From contig NZ_FMIC01000002.1 of assembly GCF_900091625.1 (NCBI RefSeq), forward strand, positions 5,456,001 through 5,520,000: a stretch of 64,000 bases of DNA, in the 5' to 3' direction. Both the position numbers and the translations under genes were made by a program. Positions 63,328 to 64,000 of the stretch are shown one piece after another (position 1 is the first letter of the stretch; the number at the start of each line of letters is the position of its first letter). This DNA is from Micromonospora peucetia (lineage in GTDB: Bacteria; Actinomycetota; Actinomycetes; Mycobacteriales; Micromonosporaceae). The notes under the pieces were generated by a model. The model worked only from the letters and a program-made list of their open reading frames with translations. It was not told the DNA's origin and did not search any database.

Positions 63328-64000
63328 CGCCTGGCCACCTTCAACCTGCTGCACGGCCGATCCCTCACCGACGGACTCGTCGACCCCGACCGGCTCACCG
63401 CCGCCGTCACCGCACTCGACGCCGACGTCCTCGCCCTCCAAGAGGTCGACCGCGACCAGAGCCGCAGCGGCAAACTAGACCTCACCGCCATCGCCGCCCG
63501 CGCCCTCGACGCCAGCGAACACCGCTTCGCCGCCGCTGTCGTCGGCACCCCCGGCGAACAGTTCCGCCCCCTGACCCACGACGACGACGGACACGGCGAA
63601 CCCTGCTACGGCGTCGGCCTCGTCACCCGCCACCGCGTCCACACCTGGCAGGTCACCCGACTACGCCCCGCCCCCGTACGCTCACCCGTCTACGTCCCCG
63701 GCCCCGGCGGCGGACTCATCCTCCTACACGACGAACCCCGCGTCCTGCTCGCCGCCGTCCTCGACACCCCCCACGGCCGACTCACCGTCGCCGCCACCCA
63801 CCTGTCCTTCGTCCCCGGCTGGAACGCCCACCAACTCCGCCAGAGCGTCCGCGCCCTACGCACCCTGCCCGCCCCACGCATCCTCCTCGGCGACCTCAAC
63901 CTGCCCGCCGGCGCCGCCCGGCTCCTCACCGGCTGGCGCCCCCTCGGCCGCCGCCCCACCTACCCGGCGGGGCAACCCCGCGTCCAACTCGACCACATCC
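63325..64000 (+). CDS. Endonuclease/exonuclease/phosphatase-family protein (3' end cut by window)
   Basis: The frame opens with VRLATFNLLHGRSL and continues open to the last base, so the C-terminus is outside the window. Visible EEP motifs: TFNLLHG (metal-binding Asn), LALQEVDRD (Glu), ATHLSFVPG and LLGDLNLPAG (Asp-x-Asn). Missing from the window is the last SDH-type motif. The family cleaves phosphodiesters in DNA, lipids or other substrates, and which one applies here cannot be seen. Confidence 0.85.
   Translation, partial: MRLATFNLLHGRSLTDGLVDPDRLTAAVTALDADVLALQEVDRDQSRSGKLDLTAIAARALDASEHRFAAAVVGTPGEQFRPLTHDDDGHGEPCYGVGLVTRHRVHTWQVTRLRPAPVRSPVYVPGPGGGLILLHDEPRVLLAAVLDTPHGRLTVAATHLSFVPGWNAHQLRQSVRALRTLPAPRILLGDLNLPAGAARLLTGWRPLGRRPTYPAGQPRVQLDHI

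Overview
The window is very GC-rich, densely packed actinobacterial chromosome. It carries a mycothiol-dependent formaldehyde dehydrogenase gene, many GTG starts, GTGA/ATGA gene overlaps and leaderless-looking promoters. It also has the gene block pgsA-like / DUF881 / small basic protein / DUF881 / gcvH / garA / ftsR / DUF151 / merR / gcvP, which matches the Mycobacterium tuberculosis Rv1822-Rv1832 order from memory. Together these suggest an actinomycete, most likely Micromonosporaceae (a Micromonospora-like organism). The family assignment is an inference from gene content; no database was searched.

Layout. 1-6.7 kb: the 3' end of a GntR regulator coupled to an MFS transporter, a DoxX-like protein, the S-(hydroxymethyl)mycothiol dehydrogenase/MBL pair, a MEDS-kinase regulator and a DUF3626 protein. 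6.9-18.5 kb: three paralogous secreted lysozyme-like proteins. Two of them (8.3 and 17.8 kb) sit in duplicated segments of about 1.2 kb that share a 50-bp palindromic element, tandem GGAAT-N17-CGTTACA promoters, a conserved leader and a terminator. Between them lie a DHA2 exporter, a geranylgeranyl-reductase-like enzyme, an ABC-F resistance-type ATPase behind an attenuator-like leader with a 14-codon uORF, a Tat-exported 5'-nucleotidase and a nucleotidyltransferase pair.

18.8-27.4 kb is a self-contained selenocysteine island: a formate dehydrogenase alpha gene with an in-frame UGA and a SECIS-like hairpin, an iron-sulfur subunit, an NrfD-type membrane subunit, tRNA-Sec(UCA), selA and selB. 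As given, the alpha gene has a 1-nt frameshift in the SECIS 3' arm, and alpha and beta are not separated by a stop. selD is not in the window. The mycothiol formaldehyde pathway at 2.6 kb produces formate, so the two modules could be metabolically linked.

27.4-34.6 kb holds housekeeping and stress genes: CorC/HlyC-like protein, HhH-GPD glycosylase, tandem UspA, a DUF574-type methyltransferase, a SpoIIE phosphatase and a MarR regulator. 34.9-49.2 kb is the conserved pgsA-to-gcvP block. It is interrupted between merR and gcvP by a nitric-oxide-synthase-like gene, a flavohemoglobin and a DivIVA-like coiled-coil gene (overlapping or 3 nt apart), then an NmrA-type protein and a sirtuin. gcvP is preceded by a clear glycine riboswitch.

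49.3-64 kb: DUF5999 protein, a small ORF coupled to pabB, a RibD/DHFR-like reductase, a divergent prolyl aminopeptidase/MarR pair, a SWIM-SNF2 helicase operon, a DrrAB-like ABC exporter with a divergent TetR gene and a perfect operator, peptide deformylase, GNAT, a divergent HxlR/nitroreductase pair, a TSUP permease and the 5' part of an endonuclease/exonuclease/phosphatase gene that runs off the window.
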